A stretch of 64,000 nt of DNA, taken from assembly GCF_030936135.1 (NCBI RefSeq), contig NC_082603.1, positions 23,030,880 to 23,094,879 of the forward strand. Reading direction: 5' to 3'. The translations under genes were made by a program, and so were the position numbers. Within the stretch, counting starts at the first letter, position 1, and every line of letters starts with the position of its first letter. Under the pieces are notes generated by a model, which was given only the letters and a program-made list of their open reading frames with translations, was not told the DNA's origin and did not search any database. This DNA is from Gavia stellata. Its lineage: Eukaryota > Chordata > Aves > Gaviiformes > Gaviidae. Shown here in pieces: positions 47,601 to 59,749 of this stretch.

Positions 47601-50600
47601 TCAGAGCAATAGATCAAGCTGTCTTGAAATCCAGTGGAAACATGCTGCCCCGATACCTATTCGCATTTGGCATGAATTTACCATTGTGTTTTATCCGTAA
47701 TCCCCTGCTTTTGTTTCTGATGTATCTTTCTAGACTGGTGTCTCATCTAATGGGTCACAAGCCACCAAAGGGGGTGACATAGAAACACTTGTTCCTTTGT
47801 TCCCCACCTACTTACCTACTAGGGTTAATGATTCTCTGACAACCTTTCAAAAGACAGAAATAAATTACATACCTGCTATCACTATTACCACTGATTATCC
47901 CTTCTCTAACAGGAAAAGTACACATTTGCTCCTCCCCAGAGAAATTTCTAACAGGGGATCAGCATGAAAGGGCTCAGAAGTGGAAGATCATAAGAGGGTG
48001 GATGGTCGCTTGTTCTTTTATAATGGTTATGGAAAATGTTGGTGATAAGAATCTAATACTACTTCTTCTTTTAGAAAGAAACAGTAGAACAACACTGTGA
48101 GAAAGAAGAAAAAAGAAAAAGAAAAAAAGAGAAGAAAAAGAAAAAAAAAAGAAAAATAATGCATTTTGGTTGAACTTTGCAGGGTAAGCTTCCATAGCAT
48201 GTGTTCTGAAATAGTGAAGGTTTTTTCACATCATTGAAAATCCTCTGCTCTGGACTGCCTACCTTATTTGTTGTACTCATTCCCCTTTTCCTCAGATGAC
48301 TTTGAATAGGGAACTTGTATTTAAGACACCTACTAGGTGTCTTTCTTACATTAGTGCTTGACTACCAATGCATTGCTCTTCTCCATTACTTATTACCCTC
48401 CTACATACTGTCACTTGAAAAAAGCTTTAAAGGATGAGTCAGATATTAAAAACAATCAGGTTTTTTTTCTCCCTTTGTTCTCAATTGACAGAGGGCCATA
48501 TATTCAAAGGTATTTACATCTGGCTATGTTAAAACACAAGTAGGTGCCTACTAAATTTTCAGACGCACTTTTCTGTCCAGCAGCCTTGGAAATCACTGAG
48601 AAATAAATTTAAAACCAACAGTATCTACCTGCTTACCACAGCTACCATAGTGCATTTTGTTTCATTTCATTCATCTGAAACATCTGATTCCCACAGAATC
48701 AGGCAGCTTGCAACTGTTGCTTTTGTGAGTAGTGCTTTCAGTCCTTGCATTTCCAGTATGAGGTCTTTGTTAAAAAGCACCCCCTTGCTGCCCTTAGTGG
48801 CAGGTGGGTGTTCTGTAACTGACTATGAAAGAAATTGTGGAATATTAAACTATAGCCCCAAAACACGATTTTTTAAAAATTAATTGGAAAATTTCTAACT
48901 TACTCTTACAATCACTTTACCTTCCAGAACACAATTTAGAAAATTAATGCCTTAGCAGAGGACAATGTCATTCTTTGCCCTTCATTCTTTAGTCAGTTTA
49001 TCTTCCCTTGTAAATACATCCCTGTGAGTTACATCACAGTTCTTCATCTCAGCTGGGTGGCTGGAAGGACCACCATTATTTATTCCTGTCAGGTTCACAG
49101 ATGTTTCATCTGTATGTTTCATCTGTACCCAAATTCTCCACCCTTTGTGCATGCCTCAAGCTTCCACTGCTGAGCAGCAATCCTGACAGGTAATCTTGGT
49201 CAAAGGGAAATTTCAAACAGAGTCCTGATCTTTTGGCAGCTTCATCAGGTCACTGTTCTTGTTCAGAGGTGAGCGAAATTGAAAAATGTTCCATTTCCAA
49301 ATATGATATTAGTTATTTATGAATGCATCTATGCACAATAACTAGGTTTAGAGAAGGTCATAAAATTCTCATTGATTAAAATGGGAATGCTGTTACAACC
49401 ATATACCTTTGTGTCTTCTGTGCAAATAAAGCAAAGAGAGAATTCCTAATGACTGCAGTGGTCAGACTTGAGTTTTTCTGTCTCTACTGTGTTTATTAGG
49501 CTCCTTCCATCCCTGCCGTAACACCCATTCCAATGCAGAGAATGAGAAAGCTAATTTGACAATGTAGTCTCATGCACACCTTGATATGGCACCACAGATC
49601 GGTTCCTCCTCCACTGAGGGCTCATCCAACATCTAATTCCAACACCAGACCTTCTGCAGGCCTTATGCCCAGGACTGAATTTTACATTTGCGTATTTAAT
49701 CTGCATGTTTCAGGATGGAAAACTTTTAGGCTGGATAGGACAAGTTAAACACATAGCACCGTTGCCATGCACTGTTCCCAATCTGTGGAAAACTTTGCTC
49801 AGCCCTACATACGCTTAAAATGGAGAAATCAAATACTACTAGTATGCCAACCCTATTTTCTTGTTAAACAAGACTATTTAACAAGCCTGATTTTCTTTTC
49901 TGTGGCAAAGCAGGGACTGGGTGCTACAGTTAAGCCCTACAAGACATGATCGCTTATACAATTAAACACTATTTCACCTACAATTATTAGTGGTGCTTAG
50001 TCACACATTGCAGTAAGCTGGCTAGAAAAGGTTAACGCTGAATCTTCATGGCAGTTAGGTGGGATTTAGACTCTAATATTCCTCTTAAAATCTCACCATC
50101 CACTCCTCTGAATTCTTAAGAAAGTGCATGGCTGGAATCTCAAGGGACATAAAGCTCACATGGGCCTTCTGCTGAAGAGCTGCTTCTGTTGAAAAAGCAA
50201 GGCTGGGCAGGAATAACTTTCCAGAAGAAGACAACTAAAGATTCTTTTAGGTTCTTCTTCTCTTCCTCTCTCAAATAGCTTCCCTTCAGATGCTTTGGCC
50301 ATCGCTTATCCTGGGATCACAGACTGATCTGGATCTGTAAACAGCACCTTCAGGTAAGACATCACTTCCCTGAAGTTATTGGATTCCACCAGCTCTGCCT
50401 GAGAAGAAGAGTGCACAAGCCTCTGGTCTGTATTTACATGAAGGTCCATGGATTATTTTAAAAAATCCATGAATATGGATGAGATAATTTATTTTAAGGG
50501 GTCTTCAAATCAACACTTGTAAATTAACTTCGGTGGCTTTGCCTGAAATGGATTAGGAAACATATACACAGTTCTTTCAGTGAGCAGAATTATAGATGCA

Positions 50601-53600
50601 GCAACATCTCAATGGGAGCATTAACATCTTCAACCAGCGCTGGTCAATGCTGGAGAGTAATAAAACCCACTTAGTAATGAACAGATTCCCAAAGCTGAAA
50701 ACATGTGGTGTTATAATTAAAATCAGGAAGAAAAATATTAAACATGTTAGACTGCCTCTAGGTAAAGTCTCAGTCTTCTGTGTATGTGTATGATATTACA
50801 AATAACAAAAAACAAGGACTATTTTAGTCTAGGCCCCACAAAAAAAAATTGTAGTCAGAAGTATTACTGATAGTTTTTCCGCTTTCCACCTGAATTCCCT
50901 TTCTTCATTCAGAGAACATCAGAGTGGCTGCTAATGTCAATGCTTAGCAGTCTGTAAAATATGTTACTATAAATAAGAAACTAACCCGTGTCCTGGGAAT
51001 TGCAAACTTCCTCTTTACTCTCTGCTTTCTTCAACACATGCAGCCTAAACATACTTACCACTAAAATAGTTTCAAAACTGTAAATCTAAATGCCTCTTCT
51101 CTCTCTATTTCCCACATAGCTAACAGTTACACATTTTGCGTTATCTAGTTCTCTTTGTTTCAAACCAGCTGTTGACTAAGTCTTAACTGTTTTCTTCTTT
51201 GTCTTTATTCTTCGAATTGTTGAGCCAAATAACGTATAGGTTTGTAAGAAGTGCATTTACAGGATAATAATATGTGGTTGGAAAGAGCCTCAGTGGGTCC
51301 AAAGCAGGACTGGGCACTAGAAGGATGCCACTATGCCAGGCACTATGCTTGAGTTGTGTCATTGACCAAGTCAGACTGTATGATTAAACTCTTTGAGTTC
51401 ACTTATCCAGGAAAATTGCCTAGAAAAAAATTCCTAAACAAGCATTCCTTCCAGAAAAGAAATTACTTTGTTTTGCAGTATTTAGTGTATTTCCAAAACA
51501 GAATGGTGTGGGGTTTTTTATTCCAGCACTGTCCACTGCAGAACTGATAGGGAATATTTGGATCAGAATAGCTATTGAAGTCAATTGCCGTGTGCAAAAA
51601 AGTGCTCAGACGTACTTTTCCACTTTGACTGTAGGTGCAAAGCACAAGTGTTCAATAACATTTGGTTAAAAAAAAATCCCTTCTCTCACCCATGAACAAT
51701 AAAACGTTAACATGCTTCTTGTATGAAAACTGTATTTGCTTCTGCTCCTTGCTGTACAGGCACCAGGGCTGCAGGCTTGTACCCGAGGCTGGCTGAGGGT
51801 GACAAGGATAGCCTGGAAGGTTTAATTTTAAAAGCCTACCTCTGCTGAATATTTTGGCAGTGTTCTCTAAATGCTGATAAATAACTGAACGTGTACTTGT
51901 CTACATCATAAAGGTTGGGGAGGGGGCATCTCCCTACTTTACTTAAATCCATAATGGAATCCCGTCTTCGATAGCAGATGTGTATTATATCTGTTTAGTA
52001 AAACGCAGATGAAATAGACATTTCAATACAGAGTACTTGTGTTCAAGAAAAACAGAACATGTTTTTCAACCTTAAAAGGACATTTTACATGATAATGTTT
52101 ATAAAGCTGATTTTACAGAGCTTTCATACCCAATAGTTCCACCCAGAAGATGGAAGTTAGTTGAACACTTACTTTCATCAGAAGCAAGTACAGACACTGT
52201 ACAGACATTGCAAGAAAAACAGTGTAAACACTGTTCAAGCAATGCACGAATATTTTATAACACAATGTCAGCTGCCACAAAAACTAATGATAAAAGAGTG
52301 CAAAGCATATACCCAGTTTTGACCCATAGACTAGGCAAGTCCCTTAAGGAGGTAATTAGCTGTAAGCTTTCAAGAAAAGACTGCATGTTTTGCCACTGCA
52401 TAGATTGCATAGGAGATGGAGCAGAAACTTGCAGTAGAAGTATTAAGGAAGGGCAAGGAGAGTCCACATCAAGTGAACTAAGGCAGACCGTGAATGCAAA
52501 ATCTGTGTGAAAGTATTTAGTGTAGTTTCATTTTCTTCGGGGCTGTCACCTCCCTGATGCTTCAAAAGGGAAAACACTGCAGTAGGCACAGCTCACTGGA
52601 ATAAGACCTCAGAAATACAGAGAGCTCTGTTTTCCTTTGCATCGCACTGTGTTGGTGCATTGTGTATTGTACTGAATTCTTAATTAGATGCATCCTTGCA
52701 ATGTCGGCAAGGTCGCTCGTCAAAGAAATTACAAATAAAACCAGATAATCGTTCTTAAGCTTAAAAAGGAAAAGTAATTGGGGATCTTTTTTCTGCCACT
52801 CTAGAGTTTGCCTTCTGTGCACTTACTGTGGGGTTAGCAAAGGACATAAATCAGGACTCTCCCTTTGAGTATCATTTTTCTCAGGACTATGCCATTAACT
52901 CTGTTCTCAGGTTCAGGATATGGGTGCATAAATTAGCTGCATGTTCCTCTTTTGGGAACTCTGCAGAGGAGAACGGTTTTGGATATATGATTTGCATGTT
53001 TGCTACAGCCTCTAGAAAAAAGCTGCCATAATATTTCCAGAAAATATTATTGGATTCTTTCCCTTTTAGGACAAGAAGGATCAGTAGGACTAAATCTTTC
53101 TGTAGCTGAACATAAGGGATAGCTTGTCACGACAGAGCAGAGAAATATATAAAAAGAAATGTAAACATCCCACGTAAATGAGTTTACACATGTGCCAGCA
53201 TATACACCAGTTAATTGCACTGATGGAATTTTTCTTGCTTCTCTGTAAAGTATTGATTAGAGAATAAAAAGAATGCATTGAATACCACATCCTCAGCAGG
53301 TGTAAACTGAGGTAATTAATTGAAATTAATATAACTAAGTCATTCATTCCAGCAGAAAGATCTTTCTTGTGTGCAGGTCTGTTTTATTTCAGGATATACA
53401 CCGTCAGTTTTGTAAATTTAACTAAAGGGCTTTGGATTAACATAATCTTTCATCCTAACTCTGAAAGCCCTTATAGAGAAATAAATCCTAATACTTAAAG
53501 AAAAGCTTTCCAGCATTAATGTTTAATAAGAGATTCTATACAGATGAGGTAGTGATTCAGGGTATGTTCTCAGACTCAGGATAAATCTGTGTTTTTATTC

Positions 53601-56600
53601 TTTCAAATTGTACTGTGGAACTCAGAAGTTTGTAGAAGTTGCAAACAAACCAGGGAAGCGTAAGATGAGAACAAACTGGAAAGAGCAGAAACTAATACAG
53701 TTCATAAACTGTGTCATGTCAGTATTTTCTAAATATTGCTCATATAATGCAAGTAAAAAGCAATGATTTATTTCAAAAGGTCAAGCAATTTACCTTGCAT
53801 AACTGTGTCTTCCTTTCATAGTATGCAATCACAGGTTTTGATGCTTGGTAAAAGCTTTCGATTCCTTCCTTGATGGTTTCAGTGTTATCAGCGTGCTGAC
53901 TGCTCTGATTTCTCATCAAAAGGCGACTGCTCATGGTTTCTGCAGAGCAGTCCAGGCAGAGCACAAGTCTTGGTTCCCCAATCTAGAGGCAAGGAAAAAC
54001 AATAACTATTCAAACCACTGGCCTGGTAAAACTGATTTTGTTTGGATAACTTTAAAAAGAAATGCTACCGAAAGAGTCATCAAGGAATTTATTAGCAAAT
54101 TACCTTCGTATTTGTCTACGCAGAAATTATGCTTATTAACAATCATGTCTTATTGTAGCAGCACTTAGAGATCCCAGTATTCAGGATCAAGGCTGTGCTT
54201 GATTGGGCTCTACGCATACAGAGAAAAACAGATGTGATCTGAAAAATTCTGGCTACTTGGACTGAAGATCATCAGTTTGTTCATTATTTGCAATTGTTTG
54301 ATAAAAGCTTGATGCAAACAGCACTGGACTCATGGCATGCTTGACACAGTTATTTTTTTAGCCTTTGCTTTGTTCAATCTGTGAAGAGTATACTTTCATT
54401 CAGGTAATGGTAAACTCTAGCTTAGAATTTCAAGAGGCAGTAGAAGGAAATGTCCAAATTAAAGTGTGCCCACTTGAAACAGAAATAAGTAGCAACAGAC
54501 AGGCTTAGGGACACCATCAAATGCTTGTTATTGGATGCATTCACAGGAATACACCCTGTGAATTACTTTACATCACACACTATTTTATGTCAATACTTGC
54601 AGTGTAACTCTACATCATTACTACCCATGGCATAAAGGAAGGATGTGATGTATTTCTCTGCATTTTCAAATTGGTGAGTAATTTCTGAATTCTATGAAAA
54701 GCTCACCACTTAGTCCTTTTTGGCTAGTGCCAAACTAGTCGTAAGGGAGAGTCTGCCCTTTTCTATATACAAAATAAATAGGGCTTTATTTATTTTTATT
54801 CCCAGGCCTTGGAAAAGATAGTAAATAATTGCCTCTGTCTACATTTGATAGTAGATATTGCAGTACTTTATGGGTGAAAAAGAACTGGCAAGAAAGAGCA
54901 AAATGTTCCTTATAATATTTTAGGAGAGAGCCAAAAGTTCTAAACACAAATCCCCATCGTTCTTTCCCCGAGATGCTGAAAAATACGTGTGTCATTTAGC
55001 ATAAATCTTGCAATACACTCTGTCATGCAGCCTGCTCAAGCACAGCTCTCTCTGACACAAGGTTTTGTCTGAGCAACAACTGTTGGACTGAATCTAAAGA
55101 GATAAACTCCACTCTACCAAGTAAAATAAAGGTGTTACAGGATCAGAGAAAAGTAATGTAATAATTTTTCCATGTAGTTATGTATTAAATCCTTCAGTGA
55201 TGCTCTCAGGCTTTTTCTCATTCCTTCTCTTTCTAGCAGGGATTTGGAGAACACCTTTTAGGAAAGAGTGAGAAGTCTTGAGAAAAGACAACTGTCCTTC
55301 ACACTAGTGACCATTAGAAATTCACGCTTTTACCGTGGCTACAGCAAAGGAAGTCTAAATGACTGATATATGGAAATTGTCATTGCTACCTTTGTTGGCA
55401 GCCCTTAAAGGAAGAAATATTCTAAAGGTAAAAATTTCACGTTAGGCCTTCCACATATGACTGAGGATGTCTGGATTATGTTGACCTTTCTACTACCTTA
55501 AAGACTTTCTAAGAGACAGCTGAAGCCAAGGGATTATGTCGGACAGTTCAATGACAGGCTTTTATCCGTCCATTTTTTCCACGCAGCTCAGAAACATTAA
55601 TGCTATTAACAGCAGCAGTATTGAGTTTTGGGATTAAAAAAGACAGCAAGGCAGTTTCAACAGTGCAAGAGACTTAGATCGAGAAGTTAAAAAAGATGTG
55701 GGCTTAATCAATGATTAAAATAAATGTCATTTTTGAATAATTGGACTAGGATGGTGAGAAGTTATTTTCTCCCAGCTCCACATGAGGAATTCCATGGTCT
55801 GTTCTAAATTATAATAGAATAAATGAGGAATGATTCCTTTCATCAGTTATAGTCATATCATTACCTTACAAAGAGGATATGAAGGAGTCTACTGACTGGT
55901 AGGATCAGATGATAGTATCTTGTTTGACAGACCAGGTCTGATTTGCTTTTGAAAAATCTATGTGGTTCTCTTAAAAGTTTCAATGTTACTATTCTCTGGA
56001 ATTCAAAATGTTACGGAAATGTCATTCTCCTGAGTTAAAAATTGCAAAAAGTAAAAGTAATGCCCCTATCAGATATTAAAGCAATTTTTACTAGTTTGTT
56101 TTTTTTTTTTTTAATTACTGTTTTCCTGACACAATTTAGCTTACATAATGCATGCTTCCACCTGGTGATGTGGAACTTATAATTTAATACTGTTTTCTAC
56201 TTCTCACCTAGCAGAAAGACTGAGGAGGGAACAGAAGCATGTGCTTCTCTAGAATTATGGCTAGGCTAAAGTACAATTATATCATAGAAAGGAATTGCAC
56301 AAAACTGGCTGGAGAATACACTGTTTCTACATAGCTAATTCTATTTAGGGCTATCAAGCTTTTAAGTATAAGCATTATTCCCAAAGTCTTCTAAATAGAA
56401 CAGCTCTTTGTTAACAATTATAATGCTTTTTACACATCATGTAGATATGTAGCATTATTCATTTGCACTTTGGTGCAATTAATAAATAAAGCCTGATGTC
56501 CACCTCCTTTCATTCAATTATAATGTAGGAACAACTTCTCATTGCCCTTTAGAAAGAACTGCAAGAACTGACTCATTTAAAAAAACTTCACAGACTCACT

Positions 56601-59224
56601 TAGCAGCTTACAGTCAGCCAAGTTCACCCTGTGAAAACTGAAGTGGGTACATGGATACAACAGAGATGACTTAGCACATTCAAAATTATCACTTGGGGTC
56701 CTCGTATTTTAATCCACATGTCTAAGGCAGCTCAGGACTACAGGATCTTTTGCTGCTACAGTGTTTATGGGAACTGAAAGGGGCTCAGCTTTTGCACTGG
56801 ATACATCAAGACTTGTTTGCCTGGCAATGCCTCAGTCCAGGACACTCCAATCTCTAAGTCACTCTTTATAGCATACACCAGTGTTCACAGGACATGACAC
56901 ATATGCCTGCCAGAAAAAGCTGCACTGCTGAAATAGTTCCTCCTTCTACACAAAATGAAAGAAATCTCCAATGCCTTTTTAGTAGTCTGTGGCATTTTAC
57001 TAAAGGACCTAATAGATCAACATTTCTGTGAATGGCTTCTATAGGAAATCCTATTGCCCATTATTTTGTCCAGCTTCTGATGCCTAAATCTTGCTAGGCT
57101 TTTGTGGTAATCAACTAAATAAAGTAGCTAAAGGTTCAGGGAGAAAACAGATGATTCATTAAAGTTTTATTACCTTTCAAACTTGTATAGGACTTTTGTG
57201 GAGTGTTATGTGGTAGAATATATACTTAACTATTTCCCCTAGTTCCACTTCTTTTCTCCTAAACCCTGGCAAATTGATTCATAGGGCTTATACAGAGTAT
57301 TTTCTGCAGACTGAGAAATGTACAGCTGAGACTTCTCAGTAGGTCTTAGCACGTACTGAGGAAATCGATAACGCTCTGAACTGCCACGCAGTCACTTGCA
57401 AAACGCTCTTTTTATGGCTATGCCACCTGTTACTCATCACAAAAATTTAATCTGTGTTTTGCTGTTTCAAAGTGGCAGCGAGCTTTAGCAGAGCCAGCTC
57501 AATGGTAAGAGATATTAACTGTGAAGATACATGCTTTCATGAACCTACATCAAATAGTGCTTGATGAGATTTTTCATGAGAAGTATAGCAGCCATCCACT
57601 AGAATTTGAACACTGATTCTAAACATGGTGCTTTCCACTAAATGTGAATTGTTCCCAGTTTATATTAAATTTGGGTAAAACCAGCCTTTAATTCTCTTGA
57701 TTATTACAGCGTGTGTGTAGGTGAGGGCAAAAGCTGGAGTTGCTACATTGATGGGGTGCCAAAGTTTCAGTGATCAGCAGCACAACGCTGTTGGATTGGC
57801 TCTTTACATGTCCCCATTGCAATCAGCTAAAGATGGGGACCCAAGCAGCATCAGAAGTACAGTTGTATCTTAATAGGAGTTATAACAGCATTATGATTAT
57901 ATGGTCACCTTGCTCTCAAACTCTTCTGCTTCCTTCAGCTCCCGGGGATACCCGTCGATCAGGAATCCTTTTGTGTCCCCTAACTTGGAAACCATGGCTT
58001 CCTTCAGTAGCTCTAGGACAATACCCTGCATTGGAAAGAAAGGGATTTACTTGGTTAATTAATAAGAAAGCTTGATACCTTTGTTCGTTACACTGACTTT
58101 AGTCCTATGCCCTTGAAAACTGCCTTGTTTTGCTAAAAGCAGGTCCTGTGAATGCAAGTGTTTTTCTTGTCCTGCACATAGCAGGGCACCCTACTTTTTC
58201 TTCTCTCAGGACCAGCTATGCTACACAAATCTAGTATTCCAATCCATCTGAGAGCTCCCAAAGTGTCCTCTAGATAGCTGGGAATATTTCATAATTTCAA
58301 AATTAATGTTAATACCTCTGAAACTTCGGGGTACTGCTGCAGCATTTTCCAATCTGATTGCATTTTGCTATGTCATTGATATAATGATATTACATGGAAA
58401 GTGCTAAGAGACCCATCTGACCAAACACACCAAAGAGCAAAGCAATCAAAATCAAGCCTCAGCACAGCTTTTAGTTTCCCCTGAGCAGCACTTCCCAGTA
58501 TCTTTCATTAACAAATGCATCCTACGATCTAGCTGCACATGCTGAAGACCCAACAAGAGTTGGGGCTGCAGACCTGCCATGTAAAAGTCAAGTCCAGCTG
58601 AGAACAACACACTCTGTCCTCACAGTCTCCATTAAACTGCAGTTCAGCTACTCTGGGATGTCAGCCAGCTCTGCAGGGTACTGCCGCAGGTATTGTAAAT
58701 TAGAATAGCTGCCAGGAGGACCAGCTCGGAATCTGAAATGTGAAGCTATAAAGTGGACATAAGGTTTCTGTTTCCTGTACTTACTCTTACACTTTGCAAT
58801 GCGTAGTGCAGCATCTGTCTTACTGTATTTCATGACTAATTTGTTGCCTATGTGAGTCTGAAATGTAAAGAAATACTGGCACAGAAAGGGGAAATAAGTG
58901 CCACAGATCTGGCAATGAGGAAACTTCTCCCTCAACTTGCAGATTAATTTTACTTAAATGGGAATCATCAGCTCTAGTCTCTTATTACCACTCTTTCAGG
59001 CAATCTACCTACCACTGCCTTTGTTTAACCATTAGGACCCCCCAAAAAAGCATCGCTTACTGCAGGGACAGGTTCACCACATTCCATGATGTCTTTGATC
59101 AATTTACTTCTCTCTGACAATGACGATAACTCATTTTGGAGAAGGTCGCCAGTGGACAGGTGAGTAAATCCGTATTGCTTGGCTAACTGTTCGCATTGGC
59201 TACCTTTGCCAGACCCAGGGCCAC
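44535..59224 (-). CDS. AK5: AK5, adenylate kinase 5, C-terminal part (last four coding exons)
   Basis: Adenylate kinases interconvert ATP + AMP and 2 ADP. AK5 is a mostly brain cytosolic isozyme with two kinase domains. The four exons (59061-59224, 57909-58025, 53794-53982, 44535-44645) join in frame with GT-AG sites and encode the second domain: P-loop [11 protein letters not shown], the AMP-site [31 protein letters not shown], the LID segment, [13 protein letters not shown], and [13 protein letters not shown], then a tail and TAA. Everything before the P-loop exon lies right of the window. Tail-to-tail placement with ZZZ3 supports AK5 over AK1. Several conserved active-site residues are replaced (see findings), so activity of this domain is doubtful, but the frame is intact. 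Confidence 0.93.
48099..48157. repeat. A/G-only purine tract (GAAA-like)
   Basis: About 59 nt with only A and G on the + strand, built of GAAAAA and GAGAAG units. It lies inside the AK5 last intron, where the sense RNA would carry a long pyrimidine tract. It is simple sequence. Confidence 0.85.
50447..50471. repeat. short inverted repeat
   Basis: CATGGATT at 50447-50454 pairs with AATCCATG at 50464-50471 around a nine-base A/T loop. It is intronic and likely incidental. Confidence 0.4.
53028..53050. repeat. short AT inverted repeat
   Basis: ATAATATTT at 53028-53036 pairs perfectly with AAATATTAT at 53042-53050 around a five-base loop. It is intronic and probably incidental. Confidence 0.4.
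53794..53982 (-). CDS. AK5: AK5 coding exon with the LID segment
   Basis: 189 nt, phase 0 both sides (acceptor TTGCCTCTAG, donor CAAG followed by GTAAAT), 63 residues. It encodes [24 protein letters not shown], the LID loop, and [20 protein letters not shown]. Two LID arginines (in SRLLMR) are kept. The RxDD...R motif of the family reads [12 protein letters not shown] here: Arg to Gln, the first Asp to Ala and the last Arg to Gly (codon GGA, 53863-53865). Confidence 0.93.
53983..57908 (-). other. AK5 intron (3.9 kb)
   Basis: AT-rich intron with a T-run near 56099-56112 and no supported gene or recognisable transposon. Confidence 0.8.
57909..58025 (-). CDS. AK5: AK5 coding exon with the GYPR motif
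   Basis: 117 nt, phase 0 both sides (acceptor TTCCAATGCAG, donor CAAG followed by GTGACC), 39 residues: [44 protein letters not shown] is the conserved adenylate kinase signature, and its arginine, which contacts the AMP phosphate, is kept. Confidence 0.94.
58026..59060 (-). other. AK5 intron (1.0 kb)
   Basis: No gene seen. A 95-codon frame on the - strand at 58648-58935 has no family resemblance and no suitable splice context that would join the flanking exons in phase. Confidence 0.75.
59061..59224 (-). CDS. AK5: AK5 coding exon with the P-loop of domain 2
   Basis: 164 nt read from an acceptor CCTCACAAAG, entering in phase 1 so that the first two bases complete a glycine, and ending in phase 0 before GTAAGC. 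It encodes [32 protein letters not shown] and [27 protein letters not shown] is the Walker A nucleotide loop. The family's arginine after GDLL/GELL is Gln here (codon CAA, 59136-59138). An alternative acceptor 19 nt upstream (TTCTAG, exon edge 59243) is also in frame and would replace the hydrophobic strand before the P-loop with IFFPHK; I prefer 59224 because an intron at G|GPGSGKG fits the family. Confidence 0.88.
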
Positions 59225-59749
59225 CTTTGTGAGGGAAAAATATCTAGAATTAGAAAAGAATAAATATCTGCCTTTTCTCAAACTATAGCAACCAAGAAAA
59301 TGGGAGGAAATTGATGAGACTGCCTATTTTGCAATATTTTTTTGCTAAGACACTCTATACAGTAGAAGTCGTCATATACTTCCCTTCTGATACACTATGC
59401 TGCTGACTCAAAAACGTCTACCAAAGTTGAAGGAGTCGCAACAGTGTGAAATCTTTCGCAGAAGAGAAACTGCTCCTAAAACACCATTACCATGTAAAGA
59501 AAAAACATGAAACAGACAGCCAGCGGGGAAGGGTATTTGACTCAGTATATGTTCAGCTTGATAGCTGCAACACATATTAGCAAACTAATGTTCACTGCAT
59601 TCTTGCAAGGGAAATATTTTGCCCCCATTTATGGAATGGAAACGTATAGGCAAAGAGGTGGTGAAACCTGCCTCCGTTATGTGGGATGCACGTAGGTGTA
59701 CAGTAACGAAACCCTTTTGCAGTGTGGTAAATATAAGAGCAAAATTTCA

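Larger units (their letters stand above)
44646..53793 (-). other. AK5 last intron (9.1 kb)
   Basis: No supported gene. It contains a purine tract at 48099-48157 and small inverted repeats at 50447-50471 and 53028-53050. From about 45.4 to 46.5 kb the sequence is less AT-rich and carries many overlapping short frames on both strands, none with a recognisable product. Confidence 0.75.
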
